DNA of 64,000 bases from UBA2357 sp002344625 (GCA_937995335.1 CALKIH010000060.1:62001-126000); one strand, 5' to 3'. Positions 43,366 through 53,759 are shown, numbered from the stretch's first letter. The notes: generated by a model from the sequence alone, not told the origin. Translations and numbers: made by a program.

Positions 43366-46300
43366 TCATCCCAGCCATTTGCGCGCGTTGCGGAACATCC
43401 GCAGCCACGGCGAATCCTCGCCCAGTTCGGCCGGATGCCAGCTCATCTGCACGGTGCGGGCGGTTCGTTCGGGATGCGGCATCATGATCGTGAACCGCCC
43501 GTCGGCGGTCGTGAAACCGGTGACGCCGTCGGCCGAACCGTTCGGGTTGGCCGGGTAGCGCTCGGCCGGCCGGCCATGGTTGTCGATGAAGCGCAGCGTC
43601 GGCACGGCCAATCGACGCGCATCGGCGCCGCGGAAGACGGCCCGGCCCTCGCCATGGCTGACCACGATCGGCATGCGGCTGCCGGCCATGCCGGCAAACA
43701 TAATGGACGGGCTCTCGAGCACTTCGGTCAGCGCGAAACGGGCTTCGAACTGCTCGCTGCGGTTGCGCTGAAACACCGGCCAATGCGCCGCGCCCGGAAT
43801 GATCGGCGCCAGGTGCGCCATCATCTGGCAACCGTTGCACACCCCCAGCGCGAACGTGTCAGTGCGGGCAAAAAACGCGCCGAACGCCTCGCGCAGCGCC
43901 GGGTTGAACAAAATCGACTTGGCCCAGCCCTGGCCTGCCCCGAGCACGTCGCCATACGAAAAGCCGCCGCAGGCGGCGAGCCCGGCGAAGTCCGCGAGAT
44001 TCACCCGGCCGGCCTGCAGGTCCGACATGTGCACATCGAACGGCGCAAAGCCGGCGCGCGCGAATGCGGCCGCCATCTCGACATGCGAATTCACCCCCTG
44101 CTCGCGCAGGATCGCGACGCGCGGCCGCGCGCCGGTCGCGATCAGCGGCGCCGCGATGTCTTCCGCGGGGTCGAACGAAAGCCGCATCGACAGGCCCGGA
44201 TCGCTGGCTTCGGCGAGTGCGTCGAACTCCTCGCGCGCGCACTCGGCATCGTCGCGCAGCGCCGCGATGTGGTAGCTGGTCTCCGACCAGGTCTGCAGCA
44301 GCGTCGCTCGCGGCGCGTTGAACACCAGCTTGGCGTTGCGCCACAGGCGGATCTCGTCCTTGTCGTTGGGCTCGCCGACGAAGTGATAGGCCAGGCCGGC
44401 ATCGCGCAGCGGCCCGGTGATGCGCGCCCGGTCCTCGCGGCGTATCTGGATCACGGCGCCCAGTTCCTCGGCGAACAGGCCGGCGAAGAGCTTGTCGTTC
44501 AGGCGCCCCTTGATCGTGTCGGGCTTCTTGTCGAGGCCGTCGACATCGTTCATGTAGGCGTCGTAGCACACGGTGTCGAGCAGCACCGACAACCCGCAGC
44601 GGGCTGCAAAGGCCATTTCGCACAGCGTCGCGAACAGGCCGCCGTCGCCGCGATCGTGGTAGGCGAGCAGCAGGCCCTCGCGCCGGAAGCGCTGGATCAG
44701 CGCGAAGAATGCCGCGAGCTGCGCCGGATCGACGTCGGGCGCGTGCTCACCGACCGAGCCATGCACCTGCGCAAGCGCGGAGCCGCCCAGGCGGTTCAGT
44801 CCGTTGCCGAGGTCGATCAGCACCAACTCAGTGTCGACGCCCTCGGGCAGCTGCAACTGCGGCGTCAGGGTGTCGCGGATGTCCGCGACCGGCGCGAACG
44901 CGGTCACGATCAGGGACAGCGGCGCGATCACCTGCTTGTCGACGCCGGCCTCGTCCCACGCGGTGCGCATCGACAGCGAATCCTTGCCGACCGGAATCGC
45001 GAGCCCGGCCGCCTGGCAGAAGGCCGAGATCGCGCTCACGGTGTCGAACAGCTTCGCATCCTCGCCCCGGTGCCCCGCCGCGGCCATCCAGTTGGCCGAC
45101 AGTTTGACCTGGCCCAGGTCGGCGATATCGGCGGCGGCGAGGTTGGTGATCGCTTCGCCGACCGCGAGCCGGCCCGATGCGGGCGCATCGACGCACGCGA
45201 CCGGGGTGCGCTCGCCGATCCCGAAGGCTTCGCCCAGATAGCCGTGGAAGCTCATCGCGGTCACCGCCACGTCGGCCACCGGCACCTGCCACGGGCCGAC
45301 CATCTGGTCGCGCGCGACCAGGCCGCCCACCGAGCGGTCGCCGATCGAAATCAGGAAGCGCTTCGACGCCACCGCCGGCAGGCGCAGCACCCGCATGCAG
45401 GCTTCGCGCAGATCGGCGTCGGTGGTGTCGAACGGCGGCAGATGGGTGGCGCGGCGCGACACGTTGCGGATCATCCGGGGCGGCTTGCCGAGCAGGACCT
45501 GCATTTCCATGTCGACCGGACGATTGTCGAAGTGGCGATCGGTCACGGTCAGATGGCCGTCGTCGGTCGCGACCCCCAGCACCGCGAAGGGACAGCGTTC
45601 GCGCGCGCAGATCGCGCTGAAATCGTCGAGGCGCTCGGGCGCGATCGCGAGCACGTAGCGCTCCTGCGATTCGTTGCTCCAGATCTCGCGCGGGCTCATA
45701 CCCGGCTCCTCGATATGCACCTCGCGCAGCTCGAAGCGCGCGCCCAGGCCGGCCGAGTCGGCAAGTTCGGGCATTGCGTTCGACAGGCCGCCCGCGCCGA
45801 CATCGTGGATCGACAGGATCGGATTCGCTTCGCCCTGCTGCCAGCAGCGGTCGATCACCTCCTGGCAACGGCGCTGGATCTCGGGGTTGCCGCGCTGGAC
45901 CGAGGCGAAATCGAGGTCGGCCGCATTGGTGCCGGTCGCCATGCTCGACGCGGCCCCGCCGCCCAGGCCGATCAGCATGCCCGGACCGCCCAACTGGATC
46001 ATCAGGGTGCCGGGCGCGAAGCGGATCTTGTGCGACTGCCCGGCCTCGATGCTCCCCAGGCCGCCGGCGATCATGATCGGCTTGTGGTAGCCGCGCACTT
46101 CGCCCATGACCTCTTGCTCGAAGGTGCGGAAATAGCCCGCGAGGTTGGGGCGGCCGAACTCGTTGTTGAACGCCGCGCCGCCGAGCGGCCCCTCGATCAT
46201 GATGTCGAGCGCCGACGCGATGCGCTCGGGACGGCCGTACGGCTGCTCCCACGGCTGGGGATAGTCGGGAATGTTGAGGTTCGACACCGAAAAGCCGGTC

Positions 46301-47298
46301 AGCCCCGCCTTGGGCCTGGAGCCCCGGCCGGTCGCCCCTTCGTCGCGGATCTCGCCCCCCGCGCCGGTCGCCGCACCGGGAAACGGCGAGATCGCGGTCG
46401 GATGGTTGTGGGTCTCGACCTTGGCGAGGATATGGGTCAGGCGGCGGTGAAAGCGCCATTCGCCGTCGCCGTCGGGGTACAGGCCGTCGACCTCGGCGCC
46501 CGCGATCACCGAGGCGTTGTCCGAGTAGGCCACCACCGTGCCTTCAGGATGGGCCGCGTGGGTCTCGCGGATCATCCCGAACAGGGTCCTGCCCATCGGC
46601 CGCGCATCGATCACCCAGTCGGCGTTGAAGATCTTGTGGCGACAATGTTCGGAATTCGCCTGCGCGAACATCATCAGTTCGACATCGGTCGGATTGCGCT
46701 CGATCCGGGTGAAGTTGTCGACCAGGTAGTCGATCTCGTCGTCGGACAAGGCCAGCCCCAGGTCGCGGTTGGCCGACTCGAGCGCCCCCCGCCCGCCGGC
46801 CAGCACGTCGACGCGGGTGAGCGCCTGCGGTGCGTAGTGATGGAACAGCGCGTCCGCGTCCGCCACGTCGGCGAGCACCGATTCGGTCATGCGGTCATGA
46901 AGCTGCGACAGCGCCTCGATCCGGCCCCGTTCGTCGGGCCCGCCTTTCAGGTCGAGCGAATACACGCAGCCGCGTTCGATTCGCACGACATCGGCAAAAC
47001 CGCATTGGCGGGCGATGTCGGTCGCTTTCGACGACCACGGCGAGATCGTGCCGAGACGCGGCACGACGACCAGCGGGGTGCCGACTGGCGGTTCGGTCGT
47101 CGCGGCGGCTGCGCCGAGCAGGTCGATCAGGCGCGCGCGCTCATCGCCGTTCAGCGGCGCGGTCACCTCGACGAAGTACCAATGCTCGGCCGCCACACCC
47201 TTGAGCTTGGGCAGGATGCGCCGCAGTTTGCGCTGGAGGTCTTGCAGGCGTGATGCTGAAAGCGCGGGGCTGCCGCGCAGCTTGAGAATTTCGGACAT
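43366..47298 (-). CDS. purL: Phosphoribosylformylglycinamidine synthase PurL
   Basis: 1310 residues, the long single-chain form of beta- and gammaproteobacteria. An N-terminal PurS-like part, the linker, two AIRS-type ATP-binding halves (VETHNHPTAISPFPGAATGAGGEIRDEGATG region) and a C-terminal glutaminase domain with GVCNGCQMM nucleophile and PHPERTAR are all present. It converts FGAR to FGAM with ATP and glutamine in purine synthesis. A perfect TATAAT lies 55 bases upstream. The long antisense open frame inside it is a GC-bias shadow. Confidence 0.97.
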   Translation of the reverse strand: MSEILKLRGSPALSASRLQDLQRKLRRILPKLKGVAAEHWYFVEVTAPLNGDERARLIDLLGAAAATTEPPVGTPLVVVPRLGTISPWSSKATDIARQCGFADVVRIERGCVYSLDLKGGPDERGRIEALSQLHDRMTESVLADVADADALFHHYAPQALTRVDVLAGGRGALESANRDLGLALSDDEIDYLVDNFTRIERNPTDVELMMFAQANSEHCRHKIFNADWVIDARPMGRTLFGMIRETHAAHPEGTVVAYSDNASVIAGAEVDGLYPDGDGEWRFHRRLTHILAKVETHNHPTAISPFPGAATGAGGEIRDEGATGRGSRPKAGLTGFSVSNLNIPDYPQPWEQPYGRPERIASALDIMIEGPLGGAAFNNEFGRPNLAGYFRTFEQEVMGEVRGYHKPIMIAGGLGSIEAGQSHKIRFAPGTLMIQLGGPGMLIGLGGGAASSMATGTNAADLDFASVQRGNPEIQRRCQEVIDRCWQQGEANPILSIHDVGAGGLSNAMPELADSAGLGARFELREVHIEEPGMSPREIWSNESQERYVLAIAPERLDDFSAICARERCPFAVLGVATDDGHLTVTDRHFDNRPVDMEMQVLLGKPPRMIRNVSRRATHLPPFDTTDADLREACMRVLRLPAVASKRFLISIGDRSVGGLVARDQMVGPWQVPVADVAVTAMSFHGYLGEAFGIGERTPVACVDAPASGRLAVGEAITNLAAADIADLGQVKLSANWMAAAGHRGEDAKLFDTVSAISAFCQAAGLAIPVGKDSLSMRTAWDEAGVDKQVIAPLSLIVTAFAPVADIRDTLTPQLQLPEGVDTELVLIDLGNGLNRLGGSALAQVHGSVGEHAPDVDPAQLAAFFALIQRFRREGLLLAYHDRGDGGLFATLCEMAFAARCGLSVLLDTVCYDAYMNDVDGLDKKPDTIKGRLNDKLFAGLFAEELGAVIQIRREDRARITGPLRDAGLAYHFVGEPNDKDEIRLWRNAKLVFNAPRATLLQTWSETSYHIAALRDDAECAREEFDALAEASDPGLSMRLSFDPAEDIAAPLIATGARPRVAILREQGVNSHVEMAAAFARAGFAPFDVHMSDLQAGRVNLADFAGLAACGGFSYGDVLGAGQGWAKSILFNPALREAFGAFFARTDTFALGVCNGCQMMAHLAPIIPGAAHWPVFQRNRSEQFEARFALTEVLESPSIMFAGMAGSRMPIVVSHGEGRAVFRGADARRLAVPTLRFIDNHGRPAERYPANPNGSADGVTGFTTADGRFTIMMPHPERTARTVQMSWHPAELGEDSPWLRMFRNARKWLG

Positions 47299-47352
47299 GT
47301 CTGTGACCGCTGGGGTTTAGGGCGAGCGCCGCTCGCGAGCCGGAAGTGGCGG

Positions 47353-47358
47353 ATTATA
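47353..47358 (-). promoter_or_regulatory. Candidate purL -10 element
   Basis: On the minus strand TATAAT reads exactly from 47358 to 47353, giving a start of transcription near 47346 and a 48-base leader to the ATG. No recognisable -35 lies 16-18 bases upstream, so the promoter probably needs an activator or is weak. The rest of the 169-base gap 47299-47467 shows no further element with confidence. Confidence 0.5.
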
Positions 47359-47467
47359 CCCGGCTTGCCCACCCGCCCGGTCGCACCGTCAACCGTTCCG
47401 CGTGTGCGCGGCGGCGCACATCTGCTAGTCTGGCTGCGTGCGCCGAAACGCACGAACCCCTGCCGCC

Positions 47468-48634
47468 ATGGACTGCGCGATGCTCCAATTCTTCAACCCG
47501 TCACACCTTTCCGCCGGATTCGTCGCGGTGCTGGTCGGCTACACCAGCTCGGCCGTCATCGTTTTCCAGGCCGCCTCGGCGGCCGGCGCCGGACCGGCCG
47601 AAATCAGCTCGTGGCTGTGGGCGCTCGGCGTCGGCATGGCGGTGACCTCGATCGGGCTGTCGCTCTATTACCGTGCACCGGTGCTCACCGCCTGGTCCAC
47701 GCCCGGCGCCGCGCTGCTGGTGACCGCACTCGCGGGCGTCCCCATCGCCGAGGCCACCGGGGCATTCCTGTTCTCATCGCTGCTGATCACGCTGTGCGGG
47801 ATTTTCGGCTGGTTCGACACGATCATGCGCCGCGTGCCGCGCGCGCTCGCCGGCGCGATGCTCGCGGGCGTGCTGTTGCGCTTCGGCATGGAGCTGTTCA
47901 CTTCGATGCAGACGCAGCCCGCGCTGGTTGCGGCCATGCTGCTCTCCTACCTGGGCATTCGCCGTTTCATCCCGCGCTACGCGATCGCGCTGACCTTGCT
48001 GGTCGGCCTGCTGCTCACCGGCTTGCAGGGCTCGATTCACTTCGAGGCGGTCTCGCTCCAGTTCGCCCGCCCGATCTTCACCGCGCCGAGCTTTTCGGCG
48101 ACCAGCCTGATCGGCATCGGGCTGCCACTGTTCATCGTCACGATGGCGTCGCAGAACATCCCGGGAATCGCGGTACTGCGCGCGAACGGCTACGCCACGC
48201 CGGCCTCGCCGGTGATCGCCGCCACCGGCATCACGGGGCTGGTGCTCGCACCGTTTGGCGGCTTCGCGTTCAATCTCGCCGCGATCACCGCGGCAATCTG
48301 CATGAGCCCGGATGCCGATCCGCGCCCCGAGCGGCGCTACCTGGCAGCGGTCTGGGCCGGGCTGTTCTACCTCGTCACCGGCATCCTCGGCGCCACGGTC
48401 GCGGCATTGTTCGCCGCGTTTCCGCACGAGCTGGTGGCCACCGTCGCCGGGCTCGCGCTGATCGGAACGATTGCGACCAGCCTGGCGGGCGCGCTCGCCG
48501 CCGAGCACGAACGCGATGCGGCGCTGATCACCTTCCTCACCACGGCGTCGGGCGTATCGCTGTTCGGCATCGGCAGCGCCTTCTGGGGCCTGGTCATCGG
48601 ACTCGTCGCCGCCTGGATCAATCGAAAAGCCTGA
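47468..48634 (+). CDS. BenE-family benzoate/proton symporter-like transporter
   Basis: 388 residues with about eleven membrane segments. The family blocks GYTSSAVIVFQA, APVLTAWSTPGAAL, VTMASQNIPGIAVLRANGY and FGGFAFNLAAITAAI match BenE. Benzoate is the substrate of the founding member, but many homologues lie away from benzoate genes, as here, so the substrate is open. ATG 47468 is preferred; an upstream GTG at 47438 adds ten residues and a second ATG is at 47480. It is divergent from purL. Confidence 0.82.
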   Translation: MDCAMLQFFNPSHLSAGFVAVLVGYTSSAVIVFQAASAAGAGPAEISSWLWALGVGMAVTSIGLSLYYRAPVLTAWSTPGAALLVTALAGVPIAEATGAFLFSSLLITLCGIFGWFDTIMRRVPRALAGAMLAGVLLRFGMELFTSMQTQPALVAAMLLSYLGIRRFIPRYAIALTLLVGLLLTGLQGSIHFEAVSLQFARPIFTAPSFSATSLIGIGLPLFIVTMASQNIPGIAVLRANGYATPASPVIAATGITGLVLAPFGGFAFNLAAITAAICMSPDADPRPERRYLAAVWAGLFYLVTGILGATVAALFAAFPHELVATVAGLALIGTIATSLAGALAAEHERDAALITFLTTASGVSLFGIGSAFWGLVIGLVAAWINRKA

Positions 48635-48667
48635 AAAAAATATCCGGACACACTAGACTTGCGCCCG

Positions 48668-48692
48668 CGATGGATTTAACAAGATTCCATCG
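48668..48692. promoter_or_regulatory. Inverted repeat before the diguanylate cyclase gene
   Basis: CGATGGA (48668-48674) and TCCATCG (48686-48692) are exact inverted copies 11 bases apart, in an AT-rich spacer (TTTAACAAGAT) within the 125-base gap 48635-48759. The arms and centre-to-centre distance of about 18 bases fit a dimeric regulator. Its binding protein is unknown. Confidence 0.4.
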
Positions 48693-48759
48693 AATGCGGC
48701 TTTGCCGACACTTTCAAAGGGCTCAAGCTACGTTCGTTTCGATGAATTCGTAGAATCTG

Positions 48760-50538
48760 ATGATGCTTTCAGACTTGCGAGCCAACGCCAGCCTCACGCC
48801 GGACTGCCGGGCAATCCTCAATTCGGTTGCCGATGTCATCGTCCTGGTCACCGCCGACGGCAGATTCGTCGCCTGTAACCGGGCGGCGGAACGGTTTTTC
48901 GGACTCGGACGCGACGCACTCCTCGGCACCGCCCTGGGCGACTGGTGCGGACCACATCAACATGACGGCAGCAGCGGCGAGGATTTCGTCTGCGCGACCC
49001 TCGACGCTGCGCACGCCGGCGCGGTGCAGACCGAATGGTGTTACCACGTGCGCGGCCGCACCGGCACCGCCGAGCTCTCGATCGGCCTCGCCGACGAGGG
49101 CTGCGAAATGCCGCTGATGGTGGTGTCGATCCGCGATGTCAGCGTGCGCAAGCGCGTGGAGTCGCGTTTGCGCTATCAATCCCGCGTGCTCAAGATGCTG
49201 GTCCAGGGCGAGCCGCTGGAACAGGTGCTGCTCACGCTCGCGCTGGAAGTCGGCAACGACAGCCCGGCGGTGCGCTGCATGATTCTGCGCCTGAGCGAAG
49301 ATCGGCAATCACTGCTGGTGTCGGCCGCGCCCGGCCTGCCCGATGAGGTCGTGACAGCCATCGACGGCAGCGTCGTCGAGTCCGACGCAGCCGCGTGGCT
49401 GAACGAGCGGATCATCGCCGAGGACCTCGAAGGTCAACCGATCTGGCGGGCGCACAGCCGGCGACTGCGCGCGGCGGGCCTGCGAGCCTGCTGGTCGGAA
49501 CCGATACGCGAATCCCGGGGCGGCACGATCGGCGTGCTCTGCATCTTCCTGACCGAGCCGCATTTTCCATCCGAATCCGAGCTCGCGCACCTCATCCAGG
49601 CGGCCGACCTTGCCAGCATCGCGATCGAGCAGGCACTCATCCAGGCGCAGCTGCGGGCAAGCGAGCAGCGCTTCAGGTCGCTGGTGATGCACATCGAGAA
49701 CATGGCCATCCAGGGCTACGATGCGCACCGGCGAGTGATCCTGTGGAACAAGGGCAGCGAAAAGATCTACGGCTACACCGAAGCCGAGGCGCTCGGCCAG
49801 CAGATCGAGGACCTGATCATTCCGGCCGCGATGTGCGAGCAGGTGATCGACGACATCGAACACTGGGTCCGCGACGACGTCCGGATCCCCTCGGGGGAGA
49901 TCGAGCTGCGGCGCAAGAACGGCAGCCTGATCAGCGTCTTCTCGACCCACGAGATCCTGCGCCTGCCGCCGCGCGGGCCGGAAATGTATTGCGTGGATGT
50001 CGACCTCACCGAGCGCAAGAAGGCGGAACACGTCATCTGGTTCCAGGCGAACTACGATCTGCTCACCGGCCTGGCCAACCGCCACCTGTTCATGGACCGG
50101 CTGCGCCAGCAGGTACTCAAGAGCGAGCGCTCGGGCGAGGCCTTCGCACTCCTGTACATGGACCTGGACGGCTTCAAGGCGGTCAACGACAAGTACGGCC
50201 ACCATCTTGGCGATCAGCTTCTGGTCGAGGCCGCGCGGCGGATGCAGTCGTGCGTGCGCAAGAGCGATACACTGGCCCGCCTGGGCGGCGACGAATTCAC
50301 CCTGATCGTGACCAGCCGTTTCGACCGCGAATCGCTGGTCCGGGTCGCCGATTACATCAACCGTCAGGTCGCCACGACGTACATGCTCGACGAACACGAA
50401 GCTCAGATCGCGGTATCGATCGGTATCGCGATATTCCCTGTTCATGGCCGCGGCGTGGACGAACTCATCCGCGCGGCGGACAAGGCCATGTATGACGCCA
50501 AACAGGCGGGACGGAACAGCTTTGCCTTCGCCCGTTGA
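48760..50538 (+). CDS. PAS-GAF-PAS-GGDEF diguanylate cyclase
   Basis: 592 residues, apparently cytosolic. An N-terminal PAS domain (about 15-130), a GAF domain (about 140-300; SEPIRESRGGTIGVLCIF), a second PAS with PAC segment (about 300-425) and a GGDEF domain (430-590). The catalytic motif GGDEF is at 509-513, with the product-inhibition site RKSD at 500-503. It makes the second messenger c-di-GMP in response to signals sensed by the PAS and GAF parts. No EAL domain is present. Start ATG 48760 or 48763. Confidence 0.9.
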   Translation: MMLSDLRANASLTPDCRAILNSVADVIVLVTADGRFVACNRAAERFFGLGRDALLGTALGDWCGPHQHDGSSGEDFVCATLDAAHAGAVQTEWCYHVRGRTGTAELSIGLADEGCEMPLMVVSIRDVSVRKRVESRLRYQSRVLKMLVQGEPLEQVLLTLALEVGNDSPAVRCMILRLSEDRQSLLVSAAPGLPDEVVTAIDGSVVESDAAAWLNERIIAEDLEGQPIWRAHSRRLRAAGLRACWSEPIRESRGGTIGVLCIFLTEPHFPSESELAHLIQAADLASIAIEQALIQAQLRASEQRFRSLVMHIENMAIQGYDAHRRVILWNKGSEKIYGYTEAEALGQQIEDLIIPAAMCEQVIDDIEHWVRDDVRIPSGEIELRRKNGSLISVFSTHEILRLPPRGPEMYCVDVDLTERKKAEHVIWFQANYDLLTGLANRHLFMDRLRQQVLKSERSGEAFALLYMDLDGFKAVNDKYGHHLGDQLLVEAARRMQSCVRKSDTLARLGGDEFTLIVTSRFDRESLVRVADYINRQVATTYMLDEHEAQIAVSIGIAIFPVHGRGVDELIRAADKAMYDAKQAGRNSFAFAR

Positions 50539-51676
50539 GCCGTCCGAGCCCATCCTCGCCATCGACTGGACCGAGAACGATGAAGACCGTTCGGCGCGCT
50601 GGCGCTCCGAAAGCCGCACGCCGCCGCGGCGGGTTCGCATCGCCGACGACACCCTGAGCGCCGACCAGGCCTTCCGGCTCGCCAGCGAGGGCACGGCGCT
50701 GCTGTGGCGTGGCGACTTCAACAATGCCCGCCAGCTTCTCCAGGCGATCGGACGGCGTATCGACCGCAAACCGCGCCGGAAAATACCGGACGGCGCCGAT
50801 CCCGCCGCCGGCTTTCACGCCCATCGCCTTGCGCAGTCGCAGCGCGCCCGCACGCTGGGCATGCTGCTGGTACCGCTTGCGGCCGACTACTCCGTGCCCC
50901 TGCGCCGCGCGCCCGATGTACACGCGGCATGTCTCGAAGCGCTCGGGCCCGCGAGCGAACCCATGGTCATTCCGCTGCGCGAATTGCTCGGCATCGTCGG
51001 CGCGCATGAATGGCGCCGCAAAGGCGTGCCCATCGCGGCGCTCGGCGCAAGCATCCATCCGCACTACGGGGTGTTTTCGCCGGTGCGCGGGGAGTACGTC
51101 GATCTCGTCGCGACGACGCCGCTGCCGAGCCCGACCCCCATGCTCGCGTTCGACATCGGCACCGGGTCGGGGGTACTGGCGGCGGTGCTCGCACAACGCG
51201 GCATCCCCCGCGTCGTGGCGACCGACCTCAGCGACCGGGCGCTGAATTGCGCCGCCGACAACCTCGACCGCCTCGGCTTGCTGGCGCGGGTGGAACTGGT
51301 GCGCACGGACCTCTTCCCGGCCGGGCGGGCACAACTGATCGTCTGCAACCCGCCGTGGATCCCCGCCAAACCCACGTCGCTGCTCGAGCAGGCGGTCTAC
51401 GATCACGAGGGCGGCATGCTGAGGCGCTTCCTCGCCGACGTGAGCATGCACCTCGCGCCGGGCGGAGAAGCCTGGCTGATCCTGTCGGATCTCGCCGAGC
51501 ACCTGGGGCTGCGTTCGCGTGACACGCTGCTGCACATGTTCGCGGCCGCGGGCCTGGGCGTCGTCGATCGCCACGACACACGCCCCACCCATGCACGCGC
51601 TCAAGCGGCCGACGATCCCCTGCATGCGGCGCGGCGCCGTGAAACCACTTCACTCTGGCGGCTCGCGCCACGCTGA
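50492..51676 (+). CDS. Class I methyltransferase with NPPW motif
   Basis: About 394 residues. The SAM motif is FDIGTGSGVLAAVLAQRG (near 220), followed by VATDLSDRALNCAADN and VCNPPWIPAKP; NPPW is the catalytic signature of methyltransferases acting on amide or exocyclic nitrogen (HemK/PrmC, PrmB, RlmF groups). The N-terminal 180 residues have no recognised domain. The start is uncertain: ATG 50492 overlaps the upstream gene by 47 bases, while a TTG at 50522 preceded by GGAA is another choice. Substrate unknown. Confidence 0.72.
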   Translation: MTPNRRDGTALPSPVEPSEPILAIDWTENDEDRSARWRSESRTPPRRVRIADDTLSADQAFRLASEGTALLWRGDFNNARQLLQAIGRRIDRKPRRKIPDGADPAAGFHAHRLAQSQRARTLGMLLVPLAADYSVPLRRAPDVHAACLEALGPASEPMVIPLRELLGIVGAHEWRRKGVPIAALGASIHPHYGVFSPVRGEYVDLVATTPLPSPTPMLAFDIGTGSGVLAAVLAQRGIPRVVATDLSDRALNCAADNLDRLGLLARVELVRTDLFPAGRAQLIVCNPPWIPAKPTSLLEQAVYDHEGGMLRRFLADVSMHLAPGGEAWLILSDLAEHLGLRSRDTLLHMFAAAGLGVVDRHDTRPTHARAQAADDPLHAARRRETTSLWRLAPR

Positions 51677-51790
51677 GCCCCGAACGCAAGCACCGTCGTG
51701 GGCTGGTCCGGGACCGCTAACAAGCGCTCACATATTATCGTTGCGATATTGTTACACTTGTAGGGATTTTACAATTCCTGCGAGCCCAAG

Positions 51791-53698
51791 GTGTCCCAGC
51801 AAACCGGATCGACCCCCGCGTTTCTTTCGGATTGGCGCAAGACAGTGCCCAGTGCGGCCCTGATCGCACTCCTGATCGTCGTCTGGTATGTGGGCGCGCA
51901 GGCCCTGTCCCGCCATTATCTGGGCGTCTCGCCCAGCCCCTCGGCCCGGACGCACGATGTGCTGGCCCACCTGGCACTGGCCGGCATACTGTTCGCGATG
52001 GCTCGCAACCTCACGCGTTTCGCCATCACGACGATCGCGCTGCTGTCGGCCTTCACGTTCGCCAATGCGATGAAGATCGCGGTGCTGGGCGCCCCGATCA
52101 TGCCCGACGACTTCATCGCCGCGCGCAACCTGTTCCTGCTTCTGGAAGGCTGGCAGCTTTGGGCGAGCGTCGCCGTCGTCGTCCTGCCGGTCGCGCTGTT
52201 CGCCTGGATGTTCGCATGGCGCCAGCCCCGCGCCTGGGCCGCACTGGGCCTCGTCGTCATCGCCGCCGCCCAGGTCGGCGCACACGCGCAGGCCCTCGAG
52301 CGCTACTTGGACGAACGCTTCGGCGACTGGGTCTGGAACCAGCGCGGCAACTTCGAGGCGCGCGGCCTTCCGGTTCATCTGCTGCAGGAAAGCGCACGCA
52401 ATCTGGCCCGGCGCGGCGCCCCGCCAGACATGCTGAATGTCGCGCTGGCACTCCAGACCGTCGGTGAAAGGCCGTCCAACCCGTTCATCCGGACTGCGAT
52501 GCCCGGGGTCGCGCAGCGCAACCTGCATGTGATCGTGCTCGAGTCGTTCTGGGATCCGAGGCCGCTCAAGTCGGCACGCTTTTCGTCCGACCCGATCGAC
52601 CCCGCATTCCGCAAGCTATGGGCGGCCACCGGACAGTCACGCGCACTTTCTCCGGTTTTCGGCGGCTACACCGCCAACGCCGAGTTCGAGGTCCTGTGCG
52701 GCTTTCCCGTGACCCAGGATGCGGTCTTCTTCGAGGGGCGGCTGCGCCGCGACGTGCCCTGTCTGCCGGGCCATCTGGCCACGGCGGGTTACCGCACGCA
52801 TGCGTCGCACCCCAATGCCGCCTCGTTCTGGAACCGGGTCAACGCCTACCGCCGCATCGGCTTCGAACACTACTGGTCGGAGCGCGATTTCGAGATGGAC
52901 GACGTCAATCGCGAGTTCCTGAGCGACGAATCGCTCTATCGCCAGGTGCTCGAGCGGATCGGCCCGGCACTCGACGGGCCCGACCCGGTCTTCAACTACG
53001 TACTGACCTACTTCGGGCACCTCGACTACCCGCTCAACGAGCGCCGCCCGCGGGTCATCGAGGCGCCGGGCGGGCGCGAGTATGCCGAGGCCTATGCCAA
53101 CACGGTCTATTACAAGTCGCGCGAGCTGATGGCCTTTCTCAAGACCCTGCGCAAGCGCGACCCGCAGGCGGTCATCGTGGTGTTCGGCGATCATCTGCCG
53201 TTTCTCGGCATGAATCACGCGAACTACACCGATTCCGGCCTGCTCGCCGAGAGCCGGGCGGAGTTCACCGACGAGATGTTCCGCACCCTGGTGGCAACCC
53301 CGCTCATCGTCATCGACGGCAAGCGCGGACCGCTGAAGCTCGGCGACGTGCCGCTCTACCAGGTGCCCGCCCTGATTCTCGATCTGCTCGGCGACAGCCG
53401 CGACACCCTGCTCACGCTCACGGCCACCCAGGCGAACACGAGCCGCATCCGGCCCTTGCCCGGCATCACCCTGCAATCGCTCGGCAAAAAGGTCTCCACC
53501 TGCCGCGGCAACGACGCGCTCGACCATATCGACTGCGTCGCCTCGACGGCCTGGCTCGACGCGATCAAGGTATTGAAAATGGATCTGTTCAGCGGACACC
53601 AGTTTGCGCTGCATCGGACCGCGCCACTGGGTGACCCGATCACCACCACGGCCCTCGACGACGAACTCGAGCATCTGCCGCCGGCCCCTCAGGATTGA
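51791..53698 (+). CDS. LtaS-like membrane sulfatase/phosphoethanolamine-type transferase
   Basis: 635 residues. Five hydrophobic segments in the first 170 residues are followed by a sulfatase-type periplasmic domain. The likely nucleophile Thr is in GGYTANAEFEVLCG, and metal binding uses VIVLESFWD and VFGDHLPFLG. The family includes lipoteichoic acid synthase and Gram-negative glycerol- or ethanolamine-phosphate transferases acting on periplasmic glycans, which is the more probable role here. It begins with GTG 51791. A TTACACTTG-type AT-rich stretch just upstream is probably its promoter. Confidence 0.82.
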   Translation: MSQQTGSTPAFLSDWRKTVPSAALIALLIVVWYVGAQALSRHYLGVSPSPSARTHDVLAHLALAGILFAMARNLTRFAITTIALLSAFTFANAMKIAVLGAPIMPDDFIAARNLFLLLEGWQLWASVAVVVLPVALFAWMFAWRQPRAWAALGLVVIAAAQVGAHAQALERYLDERFGDWVWNQRGNFEARGLPVHLLQESARNLARRGAPPDMLNVALALQTVGERPSNPFIRTAMPGVAQRNLHVIVLESFWDPRPLKSARFSSDPIDPAFRKLWAATGQSRALSPVFGGYTANAEFEVLCGFPVTQDAVFFEGRLRRDVPCLPGHLATAGYRTHASHPNAASFWNRVNAYRRIGFEHYWSERDFEMDDVNREFLSDESLYRQVLERIGPALDGPDPVFNYVLTYFGHLDYPLNERRPRVIEAPGGREYAEAYANTVYYKSRELMAFLKTLRKRDPQAVIVVFGDHLPFLGMNHANYTDSGLLAESRAEFTDEMFRTLVATPLIVIDGKRGPLKLGDVPLYQVPALILDLLGDSRDTLLTLTATQANTSRIRPLPGITLQSLGKKVSTCRGNDALDHIDCVASTAWLDAIKVLKMDLFSGHQFALHRTAPLGDPITTTALDDELEHLPPAPQD

Positions 53699-53759
53699 AC
53701 CGGGTCCTCCCCTGCAGGCGAACGCTCTTCGACCTGGCGGCGCGAGCCGCGACGCCTTT

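Noticed and set aside
43435..47253. A 1272-codon open frame antisense to purL
   Set aside because: Its product is His/Arg/Gly-rich with no family motif and mirrors purL codon structure; it is a GC-bias shadow.
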